From: Aestuariivita sp.
GTDB lineage: Bacteria; Pseudomonadota; Alphaproteobacteria; Rhodobacterales; Rhodobacteraceae
Direction of reading: 5' to 3'
Assembly: GCA_026709985.1 (NCBI GenBank)
Contig: JAPORY010000036.1
Coordinates: 1 to 64,000 of the forward strand
DNA length: 64,000 nucleotides
The translations under genes and the position numbers were made by a program. The notes under the pieces were generated by a model that made no database searches, had not been told where the DNA came from, and saw nothing but the letters and a program-made list of their open reading frames with translations. Below, piece by piece: positions 10,401 to 19,535 of the stretch. Positions within the stretch are counted from its first letter, which is position 1, and the number at the start of each line of letters is the position of its first letter.

Positions 10401-11158
10401 AGGGTAATTACGCTGTCGCCACTGACCTTAATAGGTAAATCGTATACATCTCGGAAATCATTGTAGCCGGACGGAACCCTAAGCGCGAAGGCACCTTGCC
10501 CCGTTTCGATCTCGCCGGCCGCTATCGTCTGATTATTGCCAGCGACTGTTTGCAGTAGTTGGCCAACTGGGATGTCATAGGCTTCCAGAAGTACCGGATT
10601 GACAATGACTTCAAGAATCTCCTCGCGTTGTCCGACGATAATCACTTCGCGTACTGGCTCCAGACTCTCAAGCTCCTCCTTCATTTCATCGACGGCACGA
10701 CGGAGTGTGCGTTCTGGTGCCCCGCCCGAGTTAATAATCATTATCGGGACGTCGTATTCATCAATCTCGTTGATTGAGTATTGCTCGGCACCGTCCGGAA
10801 AGTTTTCCTCGGCATTCTTCATACCGTCTCGGATATCCGCGATGGTTTGTGCTTTATCCCAACCAAATTCGAATTCGAGCGCAAGGCCCGCATACCCCTC
10901 GGAGGCGGTGCCCCACATACTTGTTAGCCCGTCGAGATCCGCCAGTTCAGTTTCCATTGATTTCACGAGCAACCGCTCACTATCTTCGGCTGAGATTCCT
11001 GGAAATGGGACCGAGACAAAAAGTACAGGAATGTCGATTTCGGGCTCCCCTTCTTTCGGTAGCAAGCTGTAGGCGGCACCGCCGGCAATCAAGGAGATAA
11101 TGATGAAGGCCAGCACCATCCTTGCACGTTTGGCGACCCAATCAATGATGTTTGTCAA
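7406..11158 (-). CDS. RND-family efflux transporter permease
   Basis: Inner-membrane proton-driven pump subunit of the AcrB/MexB superfamily, working with the adaptor encoded just upstream. At 1250 residues it is about 200 longer than usual. It starts with the conserved first helix (LAFIIISLIAGGAAYSLLP) and the PGISAEDSERLLVKSME porter segment. Helix 4, which carries the proton-relay acidic residue, is visible as GLILAVGMLVDGAVVVVEY. The second half repeats the fold, with GIVALAGIVVNNNIVLIDTY. Extra length sits between the halves, including two additional hydrophobic segments. A Pro-rich tail ends the protein. Its ATG overlaps the adaptor stop by 4 bases, so the two are translated together. 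No outer-membrane channel gene is near. Substrate unknown. Confidence 0.92.
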   Translation of the reverse strand: MTNIIDWVAKRARMVLAFIIISLIAGGAAYSLLPKEGEPEIDIPVLFVSVPFPGISAEDSERLLVKSMETELADLDGLTSMWGTASEGYAGLALEFEFGWDKAQTIADIRDGMKNAEENFPDGAEQYSINEIDEYDVPIMIINSGGAPERTLRRAVDEMKEELESLEPVREVIIVGQREEILEVIVNPVLLEAYDIPVGQLLQTVAGNNQTIAAGEIETGQGAFALRVPSGYNDFRDVYDLPIKVSGDSVITLGDLADVRLTFTDRTGTARFNGTDAIGLYVFKRPGYSVIETSRLTREKAAAVYAAWPEPLQQAITIGTSNRSLVIVSMIDQLEGSVLTAIALVMIVVLAALGPRASLLVGFAIPTSFLLCFAFLAVMSISISNMVLFGLILAVGMLVDGAVVVVEYADRRIHEGSGPMHAYVEAAKRMFWPIVSSTATTLCAFLPMLFWPGVTGEFMGTLPVTMIFVLSASLVVALIYIPVIGGIAGRLNRRIDGLSIALQNIVPYRSARFGLVLIMIYIVFLGAMQLLSPDYLFGSALADSTSPLRHLPGIILFLLGAVLTGITLGSLRSSVVPKELTIGRSRTLFGKFTQLIAGNPVMPIVSIVAIISIIVGVFIYYGRNNLGVEFFVETEPEEALIFVRARGNLSLTEKDAIIRRVEQTVLNTPGIDSVFATAGSNALQQDSPTVEAPEDTVGQLRIELTPWDDRPRQKGYPLLGGLIETESVLENYYGSQILNGLERDLARIPGIKIEIAGVVGGPPSGKPLHLRLRGDNFDELLTAGHIARTKFENTVGLIDIEDTFPLPGIDWRIDVDVEKAGQFGVDVATVGSIVQMVTKGIFLDTMRIDSSDEEIEIRVRLAEEYRVLSTLDTLKIRTNEGQVPLSNFITRTPTKKLGKIERFKQRRYVEVKANVADDIQKIVDNRSEAVVGYQSMPTETSPARLISSSSGISEQAILDGLADGSFRLVPVNATERINTLNQWLDTQPFAHGIDTAWGGDRERQAESEAFLFSAFAGALGLMFIILLAQFNSFYNATLVLLAIVLSTTGVMLGMLIMQQPFSVIMTGIGIVALAGIVVNNNIVLIDTYQEYTRFMPKIEAIVRTAEVRIRPVLMTSITTMAGLTPMMFGVSLDFIDGGYSVDSPTAIWWKQLATAVVFGLGTATILTLVFTPSMLALRVWVATYAEALARFFSWLSMPRSSAVARDWALRKAMRQASVPEIIWDGGLENKILPRPSTQPRALPPAISPAE

Positions 11159-12408
11159 GGTTGTATCTCCCGATAGGTGGCCGAAACGGCGACATCTTCG
11201 CCAACAAATTCCTGACCGACGATAATGAGGTCAACTGACTCTGCGAGTCCGCTGACAAATACGCCATCGACGCTATCGCGAACGACGGTAACGGGGCGGA
11301 ATCTGGCGGTGCTTTCCTTGGTAATTACGCGGACGCCAAGAATGCCATCGTCTCCGAGAGTCAATGCCGATTGCGGAATAAAATGGACGGCTATATCACC
11401 AGCCGAGACAAAAATTTCTGCGGTTTGTCCGTCTCTGACAGTGAGGTTTGGGTTGGGAACCGTTGCTTCAACGCGGAACGTACGCGCACTTGGGTCGGCT
11501 GCTTTTGCTAAGAAGGTCACAATACCCTCAATCACCCCTCCGGTTGCTAAACGCCCGCGCGCTGGCGCACCGACGGTCATTTTGTCGACGTCAGTTTCAA
11601 GCACAAAGCCAACAAGTTTGATCGGATTGAGTTGGATGATCGTGGCACAGAGTTCCCCTGCCCGGAGAAGGGAGCCGATTTCAGCCGTATCAGATTCGAG
11701 TTGACCTGAGAATGGCGCACGGATTTCGAGTTTCTCAATCTCTCGTGTCGCCGACGCTACGGTTGTTTGGGATTTTTGAACTCCCGCTTTAGCTCCTGCG
11801 AGAGCGGATTGCGCAGATTTTAGGCCCGCTTTAGCGGCGTCATCAGCCGCTTGGGTAGCCGCTAAGCGTGTTTCGGACGCAAAGCCATCTTTTGCTAACT
11901 TTTTGGTCGCCGTCAGCAGCAACGATGCTTCGGCGAGGCGGGCCTCGGCTTCTGTAAGTCGCGCTTCGGCTTCGGGAAGTCGTGACTGAGCCTCTCTCAA
12001 TTCTGCTTCGGCTTCACGCAGTGCGATCTGGCGGGTACCGGGGTCAATGCGACATAAGATTGTATCATCAGCCACAGAAGACCCTTTTCGCAAGGGTTCC
12101 GAAACGACGATTCCTGCTGTTTCAGAGCGGATTTCAACTTGTCGATTGGCTGCGGTAACGCCACTGATTTGGACAAATTGCTCAATGGTTTGTTGCTCTG
12201 AGCGCAGCGCGACCACTGTGATCGGCGATGCCGCTGCTTGTTCAGCCGCTTGCGCCAAAGTGGCAGGTGTCGATTGTTCTTCGGAATCGACAGCGTCTCC
12301 GAATAGGAGTTCTCGTTCGAACACGATAAGGTATAGTATAACGACCGCGACGACCGACGTCAGTATCGGAAATACACGGATCATGGATTTCGGCGCTTTC
12401 TTTACCAA
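11155..12408 (-). CDS. RND efflux periplasmic adaptor (HlyD/AcrA family)
   Basis: Membrane fusion protein that bridges the RND pump to an outer-membrane channel. 417 residues: an N-terminal membrane anchor at about residues 9-28 (VFPILTSVVAVVILYLIVF) and no lipobox. Next comes a lipoyl half-motif (EIRSETAGIVVSEPLRKGSSV), then a long helical hairpin of heptad-like Ala/Glu repeats (EAEARLTEAEARLAEASL). The second lipoyl half follows (LEIRAPFSGQLES), then beta-barrel and membrane-proximal domains. It is the first gene of a two-gene operon, and its TGA overlaps the pump ATG. No regulator gene lies next to it; transcription must start in the gap shared with the divergent SDR gene. Confidence 0.93.
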   Translation of the reverse strand: MVKKAPKSMIRVFPILTSVVAVVILYLIVFERELLFGDAVDSEEQSTPATLAQAAEQAAASPITVVALRSEQQTIEQFVQISGVTAANRQVEIRSETAGIVVSEPLRKGSSVADDTILCRIDPGTRQIALREAEAELREAQSRLPEAEARLTEAEARLAEASLLLTATKKLAKDGFASETRLAATQAADDAAKAGLKSAQSALAGAKAGVQKSQTTVASATREIEKLEIRAPFSGQLESDTAEIGSLLRAGELCATIIQLNPIKLVGFVLETDVDKMTVGAPARGRLATGGVIEGIVTFLAKAADPSARTFRVEATVPNPNLTVRDGQTAEIFVSAGDIAVHFIPQSALTLGDDGILGVRVITKESTARFRPVTVVRDSVDGVFVSGLAESVDLIIVGQEFVGEDVAVSATYREIQP

Positions 12409-12747
12409 TCTTTCTACAGCACTGGGTTGACTCTAACGTCCTGGAAACTTCTTGGCCACCTTACAGTTCTGTTATAGGTCACTTTATGGCATGACAAATT
12501 ATTTTTGGCGAAGCGGGAAGTCTTTGTGCTGAGCCGACTGCCATTGGAGAAGAGAACTCTTTGTCCACAAATTCGTTGTGAAAGGCCCAAAGAAGTTTGG
12601 GTTAATTTCACAAGACAGCAGAGTTTTTTAAGGTGCGACGCGTTAATACTTAAAATAATATCAATTCTGCTTATATGAAGATGCAAGACGCGCGATTCTT
12701 GCTTAGACTGAGAGACAGCCTTACATATGCTTTTTGAAAGGGAAATA
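12409..12747. other. divergent promoter region with a short dyad
   Basis: This gap separates the efflux operon from the SDR gene and should hold both promoters. A perfect 6-base dyad, CCCAAA (12586-12591) and TTTGGG (12596-12601), could be an operator, but this is only a pattern. No ORF is convincing. Confidence 0.35.
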
Positions 12748-13563
12748 ATGAATCAAACTATTTTCATCACGGGTGCTTCATCAGGAATCGGAGAAGCCAC
12801 CGCCCGGCACTTCCAGTCTAAGGGTTGGAATATTGTCGCAACAATGCGGAACCCGCAAAATGGCAAAGCATTATCAGAACTTGATAATGTCTTGATCGCG
12901 CAACTTGATGTCACGGACGAAAAATCCATTGCCGCTGCGGCTGAATCAGCCGTCGATCGATTTGGTCAAATTGATGTGTTGCTAAATAATGCTGGCTACG
13001 GCGCTTATGGTCCGCTTGAGAGTTTCGACATTGCGCGAATACGTCGTCAATTCGACACGAATGTGATTGGTTTGTTGGTTGTTACGAAAGCTATATTGCC
13101 GCATATGAGAGCAAATAAATCGGGAACGATTGTAAACATCAGTTCAATCGGCGGCCAAATGACTTTCCCTCTCGGCACTCTATATCACGGCACAAAATTT
13201 GCGGTAGAAGGACTATCGGAATCGTTGCACTACGAACTCGAAACTGTCGGAATAAAAGTTAAGATCATCGAACCCGGAATGATCGCGACCGACTTTAGTG
13301 GTCGCAGTTTTGATTTTGCGAATGATCCAGCAATTGAAGACTACGAAGGAATTGTCAACAAGTTTTTGGGCGGGTTTGGTAATGATGCTATGCAGCCATC
13401 ATCCCCCGAACTTGTCGCGGAGATAATTTGGAGCGCGGTTACAGATGGCACCGATACACTTAGATACCGTGCTGGTGCTGATGCTGAAACTTTACTAACA
13501 AATCGTAAATCCTACGATGATGCTACCTTTATCGGTGGCATGAAACAACAAATGGGCTTGTAA
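12748..13563 (+). CDS. SDR family NAD(P)-dependent oxidoreductase
   Basis: Classical short-chain dehydrogenase of about 271 residues. From the ATG at 12748 it has the cofactor loop TGASSGIG close to the N-terminus, the structural motif NNAG near residue 83, a catalytic Ser in the NISSIGG segment and the YxxxK pair in YHGTKF. A longer frame starts at 12727, but AGGGA six bases before 12748 and the immediate IFITGASSG strand favour the later start. The GWNIVATMR segment after the Rossmann turn resembles SDRs annotated as retinol/ketoacyl-type reductases. Substrate cannot be inferred. It stands alone between divergent genes. Confidence 0.9.
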   Translation: MNQTIFITGASSGIGEATARHFQSKGWNIVATMRNPQNGKALSELDNVLIAQLDVTDEKSIAAAAESAVDRFGQIDVLLNNAGYGAYGPLESFDIARIRRQFDTNVIGLLVVTKAILPHMRANKSGTIVNISSIGGQMTFPLGTLYHGTKFAVEGLSESLHYELETVGIKVKIIEPGMIATDFSGRSFDFANDPAIEDYEGIVNKFLGGFGNDAMQPSSPELVAEIIWSAVTDGTDTLRYRAGADAETLLTNRKSYDDATFIGGMKQQMGL

Positions 13564-14147
13564 CTATTGTTTCGATTGCTTTGACCGTGCAGTCGACGAG
13601 TTGGACGATAGCGACTTGAGATGCGATAACCGCTCGCATCGGCATGGTTCGTGTCAACGGCGATATCGCTTTTGATAGACGATGATCGCTGGCCTGTTCA
13701 TGCCCGTCTTTTGGTGGATCACGGTATCAAGTCATGCCGCGCGTTATAGGATAGAACGGTCAGTTAATCTGTGCCGTGCTTGCCGTCGATTTGAAGCGAT
13801 GAAACTCATCGCATTGTGTTCGGGTTAAATATGAGCGCAGACAACGGATTTTCGGAGGAACGAGATCCCGATGGGCAACGCTCAATTTGAGAGCTTGGGT
13901 CGCGATGGAAACGATTGTTCACAAAAACCATTATGACCGAGGCCCTCAGACCAAGTTCCTTGAGAGATCTTTTGGTTTGGTGACGTTCAATCAATTGACA
14001 ACCCGACAGTATTCGCTTACTTTTTGAAAGCTTAAGCGATGGTGTGAGGTCCAATCCCTTTGTACCATCGTATCCAAAATTCAATCCTTTTCCGAAACGC
14101 TGTTGGGAAAATATTTTACAACGGCTCAGTATTTTTGAAGCACAAGC
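13564..14147. other. gene-free stretch upstream of the GMC oxidoreductase
   Basis: About 580 bases. A 181-codon frame on the minus strand (13806-14351) overlaps the start of the next gene and has low-complexity, family-less sequence, so I treat it as a shadow. No RNA gene or clear repeat is visible. Confidence 0.4.
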
Positions 14148-15806
14148 ATGCAATCTGACTATGTTATTGTCGGTGCTGGCAGTGCTGGCTGTGCGGTGGC
14201 ATACCGACTCGCCGAGGCTGGACACTCGGTAACCATTATTGAATATGGTGGCTCTGACCGCTCGCCCTTGATCAATATGCCGGGTGCCCTTAGCCTCCCG
14301 ATGAATATGCGGCGCTACGATTGGGGGTATCGTAGCGAACCCGAGCCGCATCTGGGTGGTCGTCGTTTGGTCGTGCCGCGTGGGAAAGTCATTGGTGGCT
14401 CTTCTTCAATAAACGGTATGGTCTATGTGCGGGGTCATGCCAAAGATTTCGATTACTGGGCCGCTAGCGGCGCTGACGGTTGGTCATTTTCTGATGTGCA
14501 TCCTTACTTCATGCGGCTGGAGAATTGGCACGATGGCGGCCATGGCGGCGATGAGAGTTGGCGTGGTCAAAGTGGTCCCGTCCATGTTAGCAGGGGGGTT
14601 CGAAAAAACCCTCTAATTCGGGCATTTACAGAAGCGGGACAGCAAGCGGGGTACCCTATCACCCAAGATTACAACGGTAGGCAACAAGAAGGCTTCGGTC
14701 CGTTTGAAATGACGGTGTGGAAGGGGCAGCGATGGTCTGCTGCCAAAGCCTATTTGCGACCCGCGCTCGCGACCAAGTTAGTCAATCTGGTTCGGGGACG
14801 AGCGTCGTGCGTGCGCCTTGACGGAAAACGAGCGGTCGGTGTTGAGATTGAAAGACACCAAAACAGCCAGTTTATCGCTGCCAATCGCGAGGTGATACTG
14901 GCGGCTTCGGCAATCAATTCTCCCCAACTGCTGATGCTATCGGGTATCGGACCGTCACGACATTTGGCTGAGCACGGTATCCCTGTGGTCGCTGATCGCG
15001 CTGGAGTCGGACAAAATCTGCAAGATCATCTTGAGGTCTATATTCAGCAAGCTGCTACCAAACCAGTTAGCTTATACAAATACTGGAACTTATTCGGGAA
15101 AGCTTATGTTGGTGCGCTTTGGCTGTTAGCGCGGCGAGGGCCAGGAGCATCGAACCAATTTGAAAGCTGTGGTTTTATCCGTAGTCGCCCCGGAATTGAT
15201 TATCCTGACATTCAGTTCCATTTTTTGCCGATTGCCGTTCGATATGACGGTCAAGTACCGCCGGATGGGCACGGCTTCCAAGCCCACGTTGGCCCGATGC
15301 GATCAGAGTCGCGGGGAGAAGTCCTTCTGGCTAGTGCCAACCCTTCACAAGCACCGCGGATTATATTCAATTACATGTCCTGTGAAAGCGACTGGATAGA
15401 TTTTCGCCGGTGCATTCGGCTAACGCGCGAAATTCTTGCTCAACGGGCATTTGACCCTTATCGGGGCCATGAGATCCAGCCGGGTGATGAAGCGCGGTCG
15501 GATGAAGAGCTTGATGCATTTGTACGCGATCACGTAGAGTCCGCCTACCATCCATGTGGGACTTGTCGAATGGGGCAAATTGATGACCCTATGGCAGTCG
15601 TTGATTCGAAGACACGCGTTATTGGCGTTGATCGGCTTCGGGTGGTTGACAGTTCAATTTTCCCACGAATTACGAATGGCAATATTAATGCCCCGACAAT
15701 GATGGTCGGCGAGCGAGCCGCAGATTTAATTCTCAATCGTGATCCCTTGCCGCCGTCAAATGCGTTTCCGTGGCAACATCCGCACTGGCAGGAGCGACAG
15801 CGATAG
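14148..15806 (+). CDS. betA: GMC oxidoreductase, choline dehydrogenase type
   Basis: Flavoenzyme of the glucose-methanol-choline family, 552 residues. The FAD-binding loop [13 protein letters not shown] starts near residue 8. The GMC signature [18 protein letters not shown] lies near residues 83-100. The C-terminal catalytic block HPCGTCRMG is followed by [19 protein letters not shown], as in choline dehydrogenases (BetA), which oxidise choline to betaine aldehyde at the membrane. Many GMC enzymes with this architecture act on other alcohols, so the substrate is inferred. A choline/betaine ABC transporter 15 kb downstream supports choline use, but betB and betI are not in the window. Confidence 0.82.
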   Translation: MQSDYVIVGAGSAGCAVAYRLAEAGHSVTIIEYGGSDRSPLINMPGALSLPMNMRRYDWGYRSEPEPHLGGRRLVVPRGKVIGGSSSINGMVYVRGHAKDFDYWAASGADGWSFSDVHPYFMRLENWHDGGHGGDESWRGQSGPVHVSRGVRKNPLIRAFTEAGQQAGYPITQDYNGRQQEGFGPFEMTVWKGQRWSAAKAYLRPALATKLVNLVRGRASCVRLDGKRAVGVEIERHQNSQFIAANREVILAASAINSPQLLMLSGIGPSRHLAEHGIPVVADRAGVGQNLQDHLEVYIQQAATKPVSLYKYWNLFGKAYVGALWLLARRGPGASNQFESCGFIRSRPGIDYPDIQFHFLPIAVRYDGQVPPDGHGFQAHVGPMRSESRGEVLLASANPSQAPRIIFNYMSCESDWIDFRRCIRLTREILAQRAFDPYRGHEIQPGDEARSDEELDAFVRDHVESAYHPCGTCRMGQIDDPMAVVDSKTRVIGVDRLRVVDSSIFPRITNGNINAPTMMVGERAADLILNRDPLPPSNAFPWQHPHWQERQR

Positions 15807-16003
15807 AGAACCGATTGGCGTCTAACTGCGACACTTGACCGTTCCTGTTGCCAAACCTACGATATCGGACACGACACCGAACTTTGAGAATATTGATCTG
15901 GTGAGTAACCAAGGCCTTATCACGCAAGGCCTATAGCATTCCGACCCGTGCGTTTTGATCTTGTCGGGGAAGAATCTTCATCGCCACAGCGAACAGGGCA
16001 CAA

Positions 16004-17128
16004 TCAACTTGCCGTTCGAGAGCCTGACTGATGTGGGTTCAGTTTATTGCCCCGATTATTGCTAGGATAGGGTACCAAGCAGCGGCGTTCCTCATCCCAA
16101 AGTTTCAGACGAAGTGAACGAAGTGCTTCAACTAAACCGATCCTACGAATAGTGAACTCTTCTGGCAAGTTGTGGCGAGCTTGGCGCAGACGATAGCTTG
16201 GGATGTTGGTGTTGAAGTGGTGCAGATCGTGGCAGGTAATATTCGCAACGCAGACATCAAACCAGTGCCCGAAATCAAGGGTTGACGCTCCCTGCAAAGC
16301 GGCAAGAGTTCCTACATAATCGTCACCTCGGTCCCAGTAGGTATCTTCAAAGTTATGTTGTAGATAAACCAAAAAAACGCCGATCATCCCGCCGAGAAAA
16401 GCAAAACCAAAATAGATTGCCAGTCCGCTCAAGCCTGATAAAGCGTAAAGTAGGGATATCCACACAATAATCAGAGCGTTATGAATGAGAACTTGGTGAA
16501 CGCCAAAGCGGCGCGTATTTTTAGGCCAACGATAACGGATAAAGTAAGTAAACAGCCCTCCCAATGGGATTAAAATGAGGGGGTTGCGATAGAGGCGATA
16601 TCGCAATCGGATCATAAACGGTGCGTCCTGCCATTCACGCAGGGTCATCGTATAAATCTCGCCCGTATCACGATCATCAAGGTTACCCGTACCCGCATGA
16701 TGTAGGTTGTGGTTCTGTCGCATGACCTCAAATGGCGCGAGCGTAAAGGGGGACAAGCAAACGCCTGCCCACTGGTTTTGTTTGCGGGTTTCAAACAAAG
16801 ATCCATGCCCGGTGTCGTGTTGCAAGACATATAAACGCACCGACGCAAAGGCGTGGGCAACCCCGGCGAGCAACATCACTAGATCGTACTCACGGAATGC
16901 AATCGCTACATAGAGTGAGGAGAAATAGACGGCAAAAGTTCCGAAGTAACTCGCTGAAGCAATGCGATTGTCTCTATTGCAATACTGGCGGGTATATTCG
17001 CGCAGGCGAGCGGCGGTTGCCTGAGTTTGTACGACCTTTGCTGATGACCGCGCACCGTGCCTTCCTTCGGGGGCTTGAAAAATGTTTTGCTTCACGACAA
17101 ACCAGCAGCTATTTTTCGGTTTTGGCAC
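16004..17128 (-). CDS. fatty acid desaturase (membrane di-iron)
   Basis: Integral-membrane acyl-lipid desaturase, 374 residues. Three His boxes bind the di-iron centre: HDTGH at 104-108, HNLHH at 140-144 and HDLHH at 300-304. Hydrophobic segments lie at about 60-100 and 185-255. The motif QHNFEDTYW near 257-265 is typical of the omega-6/delta-12-like bacterial group. The enzyme would insert a double bond into membrane acyl chains using O2 and an electron donor not encoded here. The first 45 residues are polar and variable, so a later start is possible. It stands alone on the minus strand. Confidence 0.88.
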   Translation of the reverse strand: MPKPKNSCWFVVKQNIFQAPEGRHGARSSAKVVQTQATAARLREYTRQYCNRDNRIASASYFGTFAVYFSSLYVAIAFREYDLVMLLAGVAHAFASVRLYVLQHDTGHGSLFETRKQNQWAGVCLSPFTLAPFEVMRQNHNLHHAGTGNLDDRDTGEIYTMTLREWQDAPFMIRLRYRLYRNPLILIPLGGLFTYFIRYRWPKNTRRFGVHQVLIHNALIIVWISLLYALSGLSGLAIYFGFAFLGGMIGVFLVYLQHNFEDTYWDRGDDYVGTLAALQGASTLDFGHWFDVCVANITCHDLHHFNTNIPSYRLRQARHNLPEEFTIRRIGLVEALRSLRLKLWDEERRCLVPYPSNNRGNKLNPHQSGSRTAS

Positions 17129-17489
17129 TCTGATAGGGCTGGCAATGCGTCACTTTCAGAATGATCATAATTGCAACCACCAAGGAATCAGTCAATAATA
17201 CCGCTTGTCAAATTTCTCTGCAAAAACTCTACTCGCAAAACTGTGAGCGCATAACTAGCTTGCGGACAGTGCGGTATCTGAGAATCGCAAACACGGTACT
17301 TTGCCCTCTAGAGCGTGTCCAGCAGGTCCCTTTATGGAACTCTTGTGAATATGGCGAGTGTCTCTGTTTCGTGGCTCCGGCTGTTTCATCGAATGAATCT
17401 CTCACCAAGGTTCTATCGGCGTGATTGGAATTTTTCCAATGCGACTGTATGTTTGCGACAGCAATACTCTATTGATGAGATTTTCGCGC
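17129..17489. other. gene-free stretch upstream of the desaturase
   Basis: About 360 bases, presumably holding the desaturase promoter. No ORF with recognisable sequence, tRNA or strong hairpin seen. Confidence 0.4.
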
Positions 17490-17930
17490 TCAGTTGTTAT
17501 CTTGCTCGCGCTTCGCAAATTTTCTCATGACATGCGCGAAATACCATGCCGGCGTAGATAATATTGCTGCGGCAAGAATCATTGCAATTGGTCCGAGCAA
17601 TCCCATTACCATCGTTACAAAGACGGTAAGCAGCCCTATTACCAAGGCAGTCAGTGAGGCGATTTGCGGGCGCTTTACGGCAAACATGAGGTACACTGGT
17701 AGGGCGAGAAATAAGCCGGCGGGCGCAACCGGCAATAGCATGACGAACAAGTCATTCCAATTCGTTTCGTACTCAACCGACGGTAGAATCACCCGCGAAC
17801 CATGGGTATATACCCCAACGGCAACGAGACTTAGAGGCAGCCACAATAGGGCGCCAACCAGGAGTAATAGCCTCTCTAAAATTTCCTTAATCTCCCGAAA
17901 CAGAAACAGTACGTAGCAAAAGCCAAACAT
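17490..17930 (-). CDS. small integral membrane protein of unknown function
   Basis: A hydrophobic protein of about 146 residues from the ATG at 17930; the frame can extend to 17984, but that extension is Cys/Asn-rich and unlike a membrane protein start. Three to four membrane segments can be seen: around LLLVGALLWLPLSLVAVGV, LFVMLLPVAPAGLFLALPVYLMF, ALVIGLLTVFVTMVMGLLG and the adjoining alanine-rich stretch. The tail is charged (MRKFAKREQDNN). I do not recognise a family. It lies just downstream of der on the same strand, 105 bases away. Confidence 0.6.
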   Translation of the reverse strand: MFGFCYVLFLFREIKEILERLLLLVGALLWLPLSLVAVGVYTHGSRVILPSVEYETNWNDLFVMLLPVAPAGLFLALPVYLMFAVKRPQIASLTALVIGLLTVFVTMVMGLLGPIAMILAAAILSTPAWYFAHVMRKFAKREQDNN

Positions 17931-18034
17931 GCCTTCGTGACAGTTGTTATTGGACCACCTATTCAAAAAAATCCGACAACGCAATAATTCGCGAACTTCG
18001 TTCTTACCATCAATCTCTTGCTTGATTTTTCCGC

Positions 18035-19480
18035 TTAACCTCGCTGACGATTGCTTTTTCTTCCCTTGAAGGGATTTTTGTCACCTTGATCTCGCAAGGC
18101 TATTCGTATTGGGGTTCCGTACAATGAGAAATCATCGCGTAGCCCATTCTTTAGATAGCGACGATAACTCGCAGGAAGCTGTCGAGGATGCGAACACATG
18201 ATAATGAAAGTTGGTGGTCGAGACTTGATCTGAGTAATGTACCTTAGTTTTATGCGATTCCCATTCGGTGCTGGTGGCGGATGGTGGGCAACCATTTCTG
18301 ACAACCAGCTATTGAGTATATTCGTTGCAACGCGTTGGTTCCACACTTGGTGACATTGAACAACCGCTTTCTGCAGATTTTCGAGACCTTCACCAGTTTT
18401 GGCTGAGACCGGCACCACTGCGGCTCCCTGCCACTGCGGCAATAGACGCTCAAACTTTTCTTTGATTTGAGAGAGTTGTTGCTGTCGATCACGCTGCAAA
18501 TCCCACTTGTTGACAGCGATCACTGCAGCTCGCCCTTCGCGCTCGGCGAGGTCGGCAAGGCGCAGGTCTTGCTGTTCAAGGGGATTGTTAGCGTCCAAGA
18601 GTAAGATTACGACTTCGGCAAACATAACCGCCCGCAAACCATCGCTCACTGAAATTTGCTCAAGTTTCTCTTGCACTTTGGGTTTGCGACGCATTCCCGC
18701 CGTATCAAAAATCTTGATTGCTATAGTGGTCCCGTCGGTTCCAGCCCAGTTTACGCGAAGTGCAATTGCGTCGCGAGTAATTCCGGATTCGGGACCAGTT
18801 AATAGCCGGTCTTGACCAAATATGCGATTAATGAGGGTTGATTTGCCGGCATTGGGTCGACCAACGACTGCAACCTGAATAGCTTTCTCTTCGGTATGAG
18901 AAGTGTTAGATGCGTCGATGTTAGCATTGAAGTTGGAAGCAAACTCATAGGTTGACTCACCTCGTGAAGTGCCAACGGCGTCAAGTTCTTCAGCAAGGCC
19001 TCGGAGTGATTCGTGCAATTCGGAGAAACCAATACCGTGCTCTGCTGACAACCGAATAGGTTCACCTAGACCAAGACTGAAGGCATCAATGATGCCCACA
19101 TCTGCTGCCGATGTTTCGGACTTGTTCGCAGCGACGACAACATGTTTGGCGCGTTTTCGCAGGAATTCAGCAAGCCGCTCGTCGGCGGCGGTTACGCTGC
19201 TGCGTGCATCAAGCAAGAACAGGGTGACGTCAGTATTGTCGATAGCCAATCTTGTCAGATCGCTCATTCGGGCTTGCAGACTACTTTTGTCGCCATCCTC
19301 AAGGCCGGCAGTATCGAAAACAACAAATTGCAGCCCGTGCAAGGTTGCAAACCCCTCTCGCAAGTCTCGCGTAACCCCCGGCCGATCATCGATCAAAGCT
19401 AACTTCTTGCCAACTAAGCGATTAAACAGTGTCGATTTGCCGACGTTGGGGCGACCGACGATTGCAACAGAAAAGCTCAT
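18035..19480 (-). CDS. der: ribosome biogenesis GTPase Der (EngA)
   Basis: Double-GTPase needed for 50S subunit assembly, 481 residues. It has two tandem Era-like G domains: the first P-loop GRPNVGKST at about residues 8-16 with DTAGLEDG as G3 and NKSE as G4, the second P-loop GRPNAGKST near 208-216 with DTAGMRRK and NKWD. A C-terminal KH-like domain follows, with KLRYITQIKSRPPTFIIMCS. Length is normal for alphaproteobacterial Der. It follows bamB closely on the same strand, a common order (TPR protein-bamB-der) in this group, and the three are probably co-transcribed. Confidence 0.97.
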   Translation of the reverse strand: MSFSVAIVGRPNVGKSTLFNRLVGKKLALIDDRPGVTRDLREGFATLHGLQFVVFDTAGLEDGDKSSLQARMSDLTRLAIDNTDVTLFLLDARSSVTAADERLAEFLRKRAKHVVVAANKSETSAADVGIIDAFSLGLGEPIRLSAEHGIGFSELHESLRGLAEELDAVGTSRGESTYEFASNFNANIDASNTSHTEEKAIQVAVVGRPNAGKSTLINRIFGQDRLLTGPESGITRDAIALRVNWAGTDGTTIAIKIFDTAGMRRKPKVQEKLEQISVSDGLRAVMFAEVVILLLDANNPLEQQDLRLADLAEREGRAAVIAVNKWDLQRDRQQQLSQIKEKFERLLPQWQGAAVVPVSAKTGEGLENLQKAVVQCHQVWNQRVATNILNSWLSEMVAHHPPPAPNGNRIKLRYITQIKSRPPTFIIMCSHPRQLPASYRRYLKNGLRDDFSLYGTPIRIALRDQGDKNPFKGRKSNRQRG

Positions 19481-19535
19481 AGCCTGTTGCCCAAAACGAT
19501 CCCCTTACTGCAGTTGCACGACGATCATGAAACAA

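Noticed and set aside
13806-14351. 181-codon minus-strand ORF overlapping the start of the GMC oxidoreductase
   Set aside because: It overlaps a well-supported gene by 200 bases and has basic, family-less sequence; it is a shadow frame.
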